From positions 1 to 16,898 of the forward strand of contig JAGUYV010000147.1 of assembly GCA_020061125.1 (NCBI GenBank): DNA of 16,898 bases. The letters are read 5' to 3'. This document shows, in pieces, positions 1 to 6,473 of this stretch. Position 1 is the first letter of the stretch, and each line of letters opens with the position of its first letter. A program made the translations under genes and the position numbers. This stretch comes from a bacterium (GTDB lineage Bacteria > UBP15 > UBA6099 > DSWB01). The notes below the pieces were generated by a model. That model was not told where the DNA came from. It did no database searches and saw only the letters and a program-made list of their open reading frames with translations.

Positions 1-678
1 ACCGCGTTTGGCGCGGGCGGATTCCCGGCCGCGTTCGCCATCGCCGCGGCCCTGATCGCGCGCGAGCGCACAGGGCGCGGGCAACTTATAGACATGGCCC
101 TGTTCGACGGCACCGTGATGATGATGGGCCTGCAGGCCGCTTCCTACTTCTCCGGCGGCCCCATGCCCGCCGCGAAGAATACTGCGCTGAACGGCCTTTT
201 CCCGTGCTACAACATTTACAAAACCGCGGACGGGCGATGGATGTCCATGGGCGGACTCGAACCCCGGTTCTGGAAGACTTTCTGCGAAAAAATCGGGCGG
301 GCGGATCTGGCGGCCCGGGCGTTCGACACTTCCGCGATACCCGAGGTTGCCGATGCCGTGGCCGCGAAGGCCATGAGTGAATGGGTGGAGATCTTTGCGG
401 ACGCGCCCGCGTGTTTCGAGCCAGTGCAGACCTTCGAGGAAGTATTTCACGGTGACGAGCAGGTGCGCGCGCGGGGCATGGTGGTTGACATAGAGCAACC
501 CGGCGGCGCGCCCCTCAAGATGCTCGGCAATCCGGTGAACCTTTCGGACACCCCGTGGCGCGCCGCGGCGCCGCCCCCGGACCTGGGCGCGCATTCGGTC
601 GAGATCCTCGAGCAGGCGGGATTCGCCAAACAGGACATTTCAGAAATGCTGGAACAGGGAATCGTGCTACAGAAGTAA
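1..678 (+). CDS. CaiB/BaiF (class III) CoA-transferase family protein, AMACR-like, 5'-truncated by window edge
   Basis: The reading frame is open from base 1, so the N-terminus lies outside the window and about 225 C-terminal residues are visible. The start shows the family segment 'RERTGRGQLIDMALFDG', which in class III CoA-transferases follows the active-site aspartate; that aspartate should lie just upstream and cannot be checked. The middle part 'NIYKTADGRWMSMGGLEPRFW' resembles alpha-methylacyl-CoA racemases ('Y.TaDGk....GalEpqF') more than formyl/oxalate transferases, as does 'FEPVQTFEEVFHGDEQVRARGM'-like sequence later on. Such enzymes move CoA between acids or epimerise 2-methylacyl-CoA thioesters in the cytoplasm. 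The family is clear; the substrate is not. The gene ends at TAA 676-678, convergent with the HEPN gene. Confidence 0.88.
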   Translation, partial: TAFGAGGFPAAFAIAAALIARERTGRGQLIDMALFDGTVMMMGLQAASYFSGGPMPAAKNTALNGLFPCYNIYKTADGRWMSMGGLEPRFWKTFCEKIGRADLAARAFDTSAIPEVADAVAAKAMSEWVEIFADAPACFEPVQTFEEVFHGDEQVRARGMVVDIEQPGGAPLKMLGNPVNLSDTPWRAAAPPPDLGAHSVEILEQAGFAKQDISEMLEQGIVLQK

Positions 679-680
679 GT

Positions 681-699
681 TCGCCGCATGGGCGGAATG
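681..699. repeat. Left copy of direct repeat bracketing the HEPN/MNT module
   Basis: TCGCCGCATGGGCGGAATG lies 2 nt after the stop codon of the CoA-transferase gene. A near-identical copy sits at 1531-1550, with one substitution and one inserted G. The two copies enclose exactly the HEPN/MNT gene pair and its upstream region. Confidence 0.75.
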
Positions 700-720
700 A
701 AACGGCTGCCGCTGATAGCG

Positions 721-1140
721 TTATGTGTAGTCCAGGCCGCCTTGTTCTGCGGGCAGTTTGAAAAAGCCGGGCCTCTGTTCACTGACAGCTTGAAGAACGC
801 GCCGTGCGCGCTCCAGAGCTTCAAATGCTTCTTCCTGTGTCGCGCTTTTTGCGACTCCGTAATCGGCAATTTCTCGAAGGGCTAGCAACTTGTCGTAATC
901 GGCCCCCAGTTCCTGGGGCCATACGCCCGACAGGACCAGTTCTTTATGTACGGCGCTGCGAAGGCCGGTGTGCTTTTTGAAATATTTCTGCTCCAGTGAA
1001 AACAGGGCTGAAACGGCATAAAAAGCAGCATAATAGGAGCGGTTGGCCGAAGTGTCGGGATGGTGCGAGGCCATCTTCCGGGCTGCGTCCAGCGTGGACA
1101 CTGCGCGATCCCACATGGCTGATGTGTATTTGGGATCCAT
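721..1140 (-). CDS. HEPN-domain protein (likely toxin or RNA-targeting partner of the adjacent MNT protein)
   Basis: This 139-residue protein (ATG at 1140; a TTG at 1146 overlapping the upstream stop is the alternative start) fits the HEPN domain of PF05168. It has the helix 'RSYYAAFYAVSALF' near the N-terminus, then 'KKHTGLRSAVHKELVLSG' and 'LLALREIADYG', which follow the family pattern of a THxGL-like segment and a conserved R...DY. The acidic and basic residues of its last helix are also typical. HEPN proteins paired with MNT nucleotidyltransferases often form toxin-antitoxin or defence modules, with HEPN as an RNase or as the target of nucleotidylation. A clear R-x4-6-H RNase motif, as in HepT, is not obvious here, so RNase activity is uncertain. 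ATG lies 2 nt after the MNT stop, so the two are co-translated. Base composition is lower in GC than in the neighbours. Confidence 0.82.
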   Translation of the reverse strand: MDPKYTSAMWDRAVSTLDAARKMASHHPDTSANRSYYAAFYAVSALFSLEQKYFKKHTGLRSAVHKELVLSGVWPQELGADYDKLLALREIADYGVAKSATQEEAFEALERARRVLQAVSEQRPGFFKLPAEQGGLDYT

Positions 1141-1142
1141 GC

Positions 1143-1460
1143 TCAAACGAGCACGCCTTCCTTCCTGGCCTCGATGACGAGGGGATATGCGCCGTGTTCG
1201 TAGTCGGCAACATCCACGGCCTTTACGCTGATTGGCATTTCAAGATACTGCAATTGAAGCGCATATAAATCACCGGTCAATCGCAAGGTTTCCCGGATAA
1301 TGTCAACCGGGCCTTCGAGCAGGCACAGGAGATCAAGATCCGAATCTTCATCGGCCTCGCCGCGCGCCACGCTGCCATACAAGACCAGACCGCGGAACCG
1401 ATCTCCGTAAAGATCCATCGCATGGTTTTTAATGTGTTGCAGAAGTTGCGCCTGCGTCAT
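1143..1460 (-). CDS. MNT-type minimal nucleotidyltransferase (likely antitoxin)
   Basis: This 105-residue protein begins at ATG 1460 (MTQAQ). A GTG at 1526 would add 22 residues that run through the operator-like palindromes, so I prefer the shorter form. The DNA polymerase beta superfamily signature is intact: 'GSVARGEADEDSDLDLL' gives the GS motif and the two metal-binding aspartates (GSx10DxD). A downstream 'ISVKAVDVADY' strand may supply the third carboxylate. In known MNT/HEPN pairs the MNT protein can transfer AMP groups to, or otherwise neutralise, its HEPN partner. It is the first gene of a two-gene unit with the HEPN gene at 721-1140. Antitoxin function is inferred from the pairing, not shown by sequence. 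Confidence 0.85.
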   Translation of the reverse strand: MTQAQLLQHIKNHAMDLYGDRFRGLVLYGSVARGEADEDSDLDLLCLLEGPVDIIRETLRLTGDLYALQLQYLEMPISVKAVDVADYEHGAYPLVIEARKEGVLV

Positions 1461-1480
1461 GTTCACACCATCTTCAACAA

Positions 1481-1512
1481 ATGTAACATCTGATAGTATG
1501 TTAACATAACAT
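1481..1512 (-). promoter_or_regulatory. Operator-like palindromes upstream of the MNT/HEPN unit
   Basis: In the AT-rich leader are a perfect 10-bp palindrome ATGTTAACAT (1498-1507), a near-palindrome ATGTAACAT (1481-1489) and a further AACAT half-site (1508-1512). They lie 21-52 nt ahead of the MNT ATG. A weak -10-like TACTAT on the minus strand (1493-1498) falls between and within them, but I see no convincing -35. This is where an autoregulatory toxin-antitoxin operator would be expected. Confidence 0.45.
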
Positions 1513-1530
1513 GAAATTATCGTCACGGGA

Positions 1531-1550
1531 TCGCCGCACGGGGCGGAATG
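1531..1550. repeat. Right copy of direct repeat bracketing the HEPN/MNT module
   Basis: TCGCCGCACGGGGCGGAATG, adjacent to the hydrolase stop codon (1552-1554). It matches 681-699 except for one T/C difference and one extra G. Both copies sit immediately outside the stop codons of the two convergent flanking genes. Confidence 0.75.
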
Positions 1551-1551
1551 G

Positions 1552-2571
1552 TCATGCGCCTTTGACCTTGCGGCGCATTTTGTTCAGGAACGCGCGCAGA
1601 TGCCGGTCCATGGGCGGATTCAGAATGATAACGCTCAAGTGGCCCTGGGGGTAGCGGCGGATTTCGGGTTCGCCCCAGGCGCGCCACAGTTTTTCGATGA
1701 GCGGCACAGGCACCATGCCGTCATAAATGCCCTCGATGAGCAGGATATTCTCCGTTGCGACCAGCGGCTTGAGATTTACGAGCGCAAACCGGTCGAGCAC
1801 GCCGCGGTATTTTGTCAACACTTCGCGGGCGCGCGGGTTTTCCGCCTCGAACTGGCGGCCGAGCCGGCTCTCGAAGAACACCTCACCCATGTCCGCGGGC
1901 GGCGCCACCATGATGGTGAAATCCACCTGCGGCTCCACGCACGCCATCAGCCCGCTCAACATGCCGCCGTAACTCACGCCGAACATGCCGATCTGCGGCG
2001 CGCCCCGCTGTTTGAGCCAGTTGATCACGGCCATGATGTCGAGCACGCTCTGCTGCATCACGCGCAGGGTGAGCACGCCGTCGTCGCTGAAGGTGAACTC
2101 GCCGTGGTAGGTGCCCGGCGGCCGGCGGCTCATGTGATAGGGCAGATCCACAAGCGCCGCATTGTAGCCCCGCCGCACCATGAGACGGCAGTACCGGTCG
2201 AACACCATGTAGTTTTCCATGCGGTACCCGTGGAGCACGATCACGGCCGGGGCGTCCGGCTCGCCGTGCCGCTCGTAGAACCGGAAATGCACCCGGTCGT
2301 TGAACTGGTGAGGGGACTCGATGAAACTCTGAAACCGGAGCTTGTGGATGTCGTAGGTTCCGCGCCGCACCGCATCGAGCATGGCGATTTCCGGCACGGT
2401 TCCGGGGTTGCGGAAAAACGCGCGCGGGTCGTCCAGGGCGCGATCTTCCAGATACTCTTCCAGAGCGCCGATGAAAAATGTTTCTCCGCCGCGCCGCTTT
2501 TTCTGCGTGCCCATGTACGAGTACGACATGTTGTCCAGGGCGCGTGCGAACAGTTCCTGCAGCATGCGCAT
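1552..2571 (-). CDS. Alpha/beta hydrolase family protein
   Basis: This 339-residue protein has a complete alpha/beta-hydrolase triad: nucleophile Ser200 in 'GVSYGG', Asp284 in 'EGIYDGMVP' and His311 in 'PQGHLS'. The oxyanion strand 'VIVLHGY' (about 111-116) precedes them. The roughly 90-residue N-terminal extension and the phrases 'DLPYHMSRRP' and 'HGEFTFSDDG' resemble the ABHD18/DUF2048-type group, but that assignment is from memory of the pattern. No signal peptide or membrane segment is visible, so it is probably a cytoplasmic esterase or peptidase-like hydrolase with unknown substrate. A TATAAT box lies directly against the first ATG. A transcript starting 7 nt downstream would begin at the second in-frame ATG (2565), so residue 3 may be the true start. 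Confidence 0.85.
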   Translation of the reverse strand: MRMLQELFARALDNMSYSYMGTQKKRRGGETFFIGALEEYLEDRALDDPRAFFRNPGTVPEIAMLDAVRRGTYDIHKLRFQSFIESPHQFNDRVHFRFYERHGEPDAPAVIVLHGYRMENYMVFDRYCRLMVRRGYNAALVDLPYHMSRRPPGTYHGEFTFSDDGVLTLRVMQQSVLDIMAVINWLKQRGAPQIGMFGVSYGGMLSGLMACVEPQVDFTIMVAPPADMGEVFFESRLGRQFEAENPRAREVLTKYRGVLDRFALVNLKPLVATENILLIEGIYDGMVPVPLIEKLWRAWGEPEIRRYPQGHLSVIILNPPMDRHLRAFLNKMRRKVKGA

Positions 2572-2577
2572 ATTATA
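2572..2577 (-). promoter_or_regulatory. Consensus -10 box (TATAAT) directly before the hydrolase start
   Basis: The minus strand reads TATAAT immediately followed by ATGCGCATG. The expected start of transcription, 7 nt downstream, falls on the second ATG (2565), implying a leaderless mRNA. No good -35 hexamer is seen at 16-18 nt spacing, so the promoter call rests on the -10 alone. Confidence 0.4.
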
Positions 2578-2620
2578 AAGGATCCGAAGTAATGGCGTCT
2601 TTTGAGATGGGCTTGTTTTC

Positions 2621-2646
2621 TAATCCTGCCCATCCTGCCAGTCAAT
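2621..2646. repeat. Short dispersed-repeat fragment (AATCCTGCCCATCCTG type)
   Basis: It shares the core GCCCATCCTGC with the reverse complement of the 42-bp repeats at 9563 and 9780. It lies in the intergenic space between the divergent hydrolase and S49 protease genes. It appears to be a diverged or partial member of the same dispersed family. Confidence 0.4.
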
Positions 2647-2697
2647 ACCACCGCGCGCCTCTATCCGGCCGCCGTTCCGTTCACGCCTCGCGGAAAC

Positions 2698-2726
2698 TGG
2701 ACGCGCGGCGCGCATCCGGGTATTCT
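2698..2726 (+). promoter_or_regulatory. Candidate promoter for the S49 protease operon
   Basis: TGGACG (2698-2703), 17-nt spacer, TATTCT (2721-2726), followed about 44 nt later by the protease ATG with its own GGGGAG ribosome-binding site. Matches to consensus are moderate. Confidence 0.35.
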
Positions 2727-2770
2727 GAATAAAAGCGCCGCGCCGCATTCCGCGCCGGGGGAGATGTCCG

Positions 2771-3649
2771 ATGTCCGTGAAAATGCCGAAACGAGTCCAG
2801 AAAAGCCTTTCGCGCCCACTGGCGCAACGGGTCATTGGCAAAATCCGCATCAGCGGCCCCATCATGGCGTCGCCCTCGCGGTACCCGGGCATGCGCGGCA
2901 TCGTCACTCCTGACTCGGTGCTCCGCAAGATTCAGTTCGCGCAGCAGCGCGGGTTTCGCGCGGTGATTTTCGAGATCAACAGTCCGGGCGGGGCCGTGGT
3001 TGCCAGCAAAGAGATTGCGGACGCCATCAAGGAGTCGGGCTTGCGCACCGTGGCGTGGATCCGCGACATCGGGGCCAGCGGTGCGTACTGGGTGGCAAGT
3101 GTGTGCGAGCGCATCGTGGCCGATCCGTGCAGCGGCGTGGGCAGCATCGGCGTGATCGGGCAGCACATCGAAGTCAGCGAACTTATGAAAAAATACGGAG
3201 TGCGCTACGAAGGGTTCAAGTCCGGGGAATTCAAGGACATGGGCGTGCCGTTCCGCAAAACCACGGCCAAAGAAAAGAAAGTCATTCAGGACCACATTGA
3301 CGAACTGCACAAGTTTTTTGTGAGCCAGGTTGCCGCGAACCGGGGCATCGAGCCGCGCACGCTTGGCAAATACGCCGACGGGCGCGTGTTCATGGGCGAG
3401 GAGGCGAAGCGCATCGGTCTCGTGGATTTCCTGGGCGGGCGCGCCGAGGCCATCCGCCAGGCGGAAATTTCCGGGAATTTTCGCCACGCGTTCGTATATG
3501 ACATTGAGGACCTGCGCGAGGAGTTCATGTTTGCGGTGCAGGCGCTGTTCAGCCAGGCGCCGGGGGGCATCGGCCGCGGCGCGGCCAGGGAACTGCTCGA
3601 ACGCGCGCAACGCAATCCCGGTTCATGGCTGCCCGGCAATCTCTTTTGA
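2771..3649 (+). CDS. S49 family serine protease (SppA-like)
   Basis: This 292-residue protein carries the S49 fold: 'EINSPGG' (68-74), catalytic Ser103 in 'DIGASGAYW', and 'GSIGVIG' (124-130). Lys155 in 'KSGEFKDMG' is the expected general base; the Ser-Lys spacing of 52 matches that of Bacillus SppA. It has the single-domain length of the Bacillus/archaeal type, not the double-domain E. coli type. There is no evident signal peptide or N-terminal membrane helix, which is unusual for SppA, so it may be cytosolic or peripherally bound through its basic N-terminus. SppA proteins degrade cleaved signal peptides and other membrane-released peptides. The start is fixed by GGGGAG 7 nt before ATG. It is followed at 16 nt by the phosphodiesterase-family gene, probably co-transcribed. 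Confidence 0.9.
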   Translation: MSVKMPKRVQKSLSRPLAQRVIGKIRISGPIMASPSRYPGMRGIVTPDSVLRKIQFAQQRGFRAVIFEINSPGGAVVASKEIADAIKESGLRTVAWIRDIGASGAYWVASVCERIVADPCSGVGSIGVIGQHIEVSELMKKYGVRYEGFKSGEFKDMGVPFRKTTAKEKKVIQDHIDELHKFFVSQVAANRGIEPRTLGKYADGRVFMGEEAKRIGLVDFLGGRAEAIRQAEISGNFRHAFVYDIEDLREEFMFAVQALFSQAPGGIGRGAARELLERAQRNPGSWLPGNLF

Positions 3650-3665
3650 AGAAATATTTGCGCAC

Positions 3666-5753
3666 ATGACATTCCGCCGCACGATTTCCTGTTTCATTGC
3701 AACGGGTTGCGCATTGGCGCTGTTCCCGGCGCCGTGCCATGCGTATGTGGGGCCGGGCGCGGGCTTTGCCCTGGCCTCATCTTTCCTTGCGGTGTTCGCC
3801 GCCGTGCTCGCGGCGTTGTTTGTGCTGCTGACCCTGCCGCTGCGCTGGACGCTCGCGCTGCTGGGCCGCGGACGCAGAAACCGCAGACCCGGCGAACCCG
3901 CGCGAGTGGTCATTGTGGGCCTGGACGGACTGGACCCGCGCATCGCGCGCCAGTACATGGACGCCGGGGATCTTCCCCATTTCAAAGCACTCGCCGAACA
4001 GGGCCATTTCGGCCCCCTGGCCACAACCTGCCCATCCGTGTCCCCGGTGGCGTGGTCCACATTCCAGACCGGCGTGAACCCCGGCCGCCACAATGTGTTC
4101 GATTTCCTCACCTGGGACTGGCGGACCTGCCTGCCGAAACTGTCCTCGTCGCAGATCGCGGATCCGGGCCGCATTCTCAAGCTGGGTCCGCTGGCCATTC
4201 CCTGGAAAAAGGCACGGATCGAGTTATTGCGTAAAAGCAAGCCGTTCTGGGACTATGCCGCGCGAGCGGGCGTGCCGTGCGCGGCCTTGCGCGTACCCAT
4301 CACCTATCCCCCGGAAAAAGGCCGCGCCATGACCATCAGCGGCATGTGCGCCCCGGACCTGCGCGGCACCCAGGGATCGTTCACCTATTTCACCACCGAT
4401 TCCGCTGAAACCGGGGACGCCACAGGCGGGCTGCGCATTCTGTTGAAACTCGAAAACGGCAGGGCGCACGCGGCACTGCCCGGTCCGCAGAATCCCCTCG
4501 AACCAGACAGCGATCCGTTAAGCATCCGGTTTTCTCTCGAAAAGAAAAACGGGGCGGCCGTGCTGCGCCTGCCGGGACAGAATCCCGTGCGCCTCGAACC
4601 CGGCGCCTATTCCGAATGGCTGCCGCTTGCGTTCAAGGCCGCGCCGGGAATCAAGGCCGGGGGCATCGCGCGTTTCCTGCTCACGGAATGCGAACCGCAT
4701 CTGAAATTGTATGTCACGCCCATCAACATTGACCCGCGGAAGCCGGCGCTGCCAATTGGCAACCCCGCGATTTTTTCCGTTTACCTGTCGAAACTGCTTG
4801 GCCGGTTCGCCACCCTGGGCCTGGCCGAGGATACCTGGGCGCGTAATGAAAAGCTGATCACGGACAAGCAGTTTCTGGAGCAGGTTTATCAGGCGCACGG
4901 AGAACGAGAAGCCATGCTCGATCTGGCGCTCGCGCGGTTCCGCACGGGGCTGGTGGTGTGCGTGTTCGACACCCCGGACCGCATCCAGCACATGTTCTGG
5001 AAACAGCACGCGAGCGGGAAGGGGGACATGGCGGACACCATCCGCGGCATGTACCGGCGCATGGATTCACTCGTGGGAAAAATCCGGGCGAAGCTCGGCC
5101 CGGACGATGTGCTGATGGTAATCAGCGATCACGGCGTGCGCGGATTTGACCGGTGCTTGAACATCAATGCATGGCTCAAAGAAACCGGCTATTTGCACCT
5201 CAAGCCGGACGCGGACCCTGATGCGAACTATTATGGAGCCGTGGACTGGACCCGCACCCGCGCGTTCGGCCTGGGTCTGACCGGTGTGTTTCTGAACACA
5301 AAGGGCAAGGGCGGGCAGGGGATCGTGGAGCCGGGGCAGGAGCAGGAATCGCTGAAAAGCGAACTGCGCGAAAAGCTCGCACGGGTCACGGACCCGGCCA
5401 ATGGCCGCGCGGCCATAAAAATGGTGTTCGATACGCGGCAGATTTACAACGGCCCCTATGTGGAGAATGCGCCGGATCTGGTCGTGTGCTACGACGAGGG
5501 TTACCGCACCTCGTGGGACTCGGTCACAGGCGGATGCGGCGGCCCGGTGTTTCACGACAACGACAAGGCATGGAGCGGCGACCACTGCGCGCATCCGTCC
5601 CTGGTGCCGGGCGTGCTTTTCTGCAATAAAAAAGTGAATAAAACAAAGCCGCACATTGGAGACATCGCGCCCACGGCTCTGTCCCTGTTCGGCATAACGC
5701 CCCCGGACCACATGCAGGGCGGCGATCTGTTCTCAAAATCCTTCACTGAATAA
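3666..5753 (+). CDS. Membrane-anchored type I phosphodiesterase/nucleotide pyrophosphatase family protein (alkaline phosphatase superfamily)
   Basis: This 695-residue protein starts at ATG 3666; the open frame extends further upstream but only as a shadow of the protease gene. Residues 1-26 look like a signal peptide ending in 'PCHA'. Next come 'YVGPGAG' (27-33) and a membrane helix (about 34-60), an anchor seen in other alkaline-phosphatase-superfamily proteins. The catalytic core shows the metal site 'VVIVGLDGLD' (81-90), the nucleophile region 'SPVAWSTFQTGVNPG' (126-140), 'DTPDRIQHMFW', 'VISDHG' (485-490) and the last metal histidine in 'SGDHCAHP' (about 637-644). These are the expected two-metal ligands of PF01663. 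It would cleave phosphodiester, pyrophosphate or phosphonate substrates on the outer face of the membrane; the substrate is not predictable. It follows the S49 protease by 16 nt. Confidence 0.85.
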   Translation: MTFRRTISCFIATGCALALFPAPCHAYVGPGAGFALASSFLAVFAAVLAALFVLLTLPLRWTLALLGRGRRNRRPGEPARVVIVGLDGLDPRIARQYMDAGDLPHFKALAEQGHFGPLATTCPSVSPVAWSTFQTGVNPGRHNVFDFLTWDWRTCLPKLSSSQIADPGRILKLGPLAIPWKKARIELLRKSKPFWDYAARAGVPCAALRVPITYPPEKGRAMTISGMCAPDLRGTQGSFTYFTTDSAETGDATGGLRILLKLENGRAHAALPGPQNPLEPDSDPLSIRFSLEKKNGAAVLRLPGQNPVRLEPGAYSEWLPLAFKAAPGIKAGGIARFLLTECEPHLKLYVTPINIDPRKPALPIGNPAIFSVYLSKLLGRFATLGLAEDTWARNEKLITDKQFLEQVYQAHGEREAMLDLALARFRTGLVVCVFDTPDRIQHMFWKQHASGKGDMADTIRGMYRRMDSLVGKIRAKLGPDDVLMVISDHGVRGFDRCLNINAWLKETGYLHLKPDADPDANYYGAVDWTRTRAFGLGLTGVFLNTKGKGGQGIVEPGQEQESLKSELREKLARVTDPANGRAAIKMVFDTRQIYNGPYVENAPDLVVCYDEGYRTSWDSVTGGCGGPVFHDNDKAWSGDHCAHPSLVPGVLFCNKKVNKTKPHIGDIAPTALSLFGITPPDHMQGGDLFSKSFTE

Positions 5754-5781
5754 AGACAAATCTGCGCAGCGCCTCCGCGTT

Positions 5782-5810
5782 TTGCAGGAACGGCGTCTGT
5801 GTGTCATAAT
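5782..5810 (+). promoter_or_regulatory. Candidate promoter giving a leaderless transcript
   Basis: TTGCAG (5782-5787), a 17-nt spacer and CATAAT (5805-5810). The usual start point 7 nt past the -10 box is the A of the ATG at 5817. No Shine-Dalgarno could fit in such a message. Confidence 0.45.
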
Positions 5811-5816
5811 GCAGGC

Positions 5817-6332
5817 ATGACAGCGCCGGACGAATCGAATGAAAACAACGCCGACAGCGGCGGCATGAAAGCGCCCGCGCGCGGTTCATGGAACTGGGGA
5901 GTGCTGGGCGGATACATCGGCACCCTGATCGGTGCGCTCGGGTGGGTCATCGGGTTCGCCGTGGTGTGCCTCGCCACAGGCAACACGGACATCCTGGCGC
6001 GAATCATCGCGCCCGCCACGGCCGTGAGCCTGGGCCTCGCGTTCTTCGTGATTCTGTGCAGCGACATGGCAATCAAAAAATATGGCGCCGGACCGATGTT
6101 CTTCCTGGCCCTGTACGGCGGGCTGGCCTGGGCCATGGGCCTGCTTCTCCTTTTGTTCAACCACTGGATCGCCGTGATCATCAACGAATCTCCGCGCATG
6201 ATGCGCACCATGCAGAACATGAATGCCGTGTACCAGACCGATGATTTATGGGCCGTCATTCTCCTTGTCGCGGGAACCGTGCTCCTCGGCATATTCACGG
6301 TCCTGGTTCTGAAAGATTCGGCAAGAAATTGA
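5817..6332 (+). CDS. Uncharacterised four-helix membrane protein
   Basis: I do not recognise this 171-residue protein. After a polar, acidic N-terminus of about 25 residues ('DESNENNADSGG') it has four hydrophobic segments, at roughly 28-53, 61-82, 92-118 and 146-166. It looks like an inner-membrane protein with cytoplasmic tails. The polar loop between helices 3 and 4 is methionine-rich ('MMRTMQNMNAVY'). ATG 5817 is chosen over the upstream GTG at 5799 because the GTG overlaps the candidate promoter. It is preceded by 63 nt after the phosphodiesterase gene and may form its own transcription unit. No function can be given. Confidence 0.7.
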   Translation: MTAPDESNENNADSGGMKAPARGSWNWGVLGGYIGTLIGALGWVIGFAVVCLATGNTDILARIIAPATAVSLGLAFFVILCSDMAIKKYGAGPMFFLALYGGLAWAMGLLLLLFNHWIAVIINESPRMMRTMQNMNAVYQTDDLWAVILLVAGTVLLGIFTVLVLKDSARN

Positions 6333-6368
6333 AAGCGCGGGAAAGCGTTTTGTCAGCATTGCGTTTTC

Positions 6369-6397
6369 TTGTGTTTCGCGAGTCCCTCAAGTAAACT
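6369..6397 (+). promoter_or_regulatory. Candidate promoter upstream of riboflavin synthase
   Basis: TTGTGT (6369-6374), a 17-nt spacer, TAAACT (6392-6397), leaving a leader of about 70 nt before the ATG. The leader contains a GC-rich stretch but does not match the conserved FMN riboswitch core. Confidence 0.35.
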
Positions 6398-6473
6398 GAA
6401 ACAAGGGAAATCCGCGCACAACCGGGACCGGGGCCGCCCGGCCGGGGGATGCGCGCCGCTTACGGGAGACACG

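Noticed and set aside
1600-2592. Long open frame (330 codons) on the plus strand opposite the alpha/beta hydrolase
   Set aside because: His/Arg/Val-rich translation without family resemblance; it mirrors a strongly supported gene and arises from GC-rich codon usage.
6333-6473. Possible FMN riboswitch ahead of riboflavin synthase
   Set aside because: The leader has GC-rich pairing but not the conserved FMN-aptamer segments (AGGGTGAAATTCCC-like core and GACCGGCGGT).
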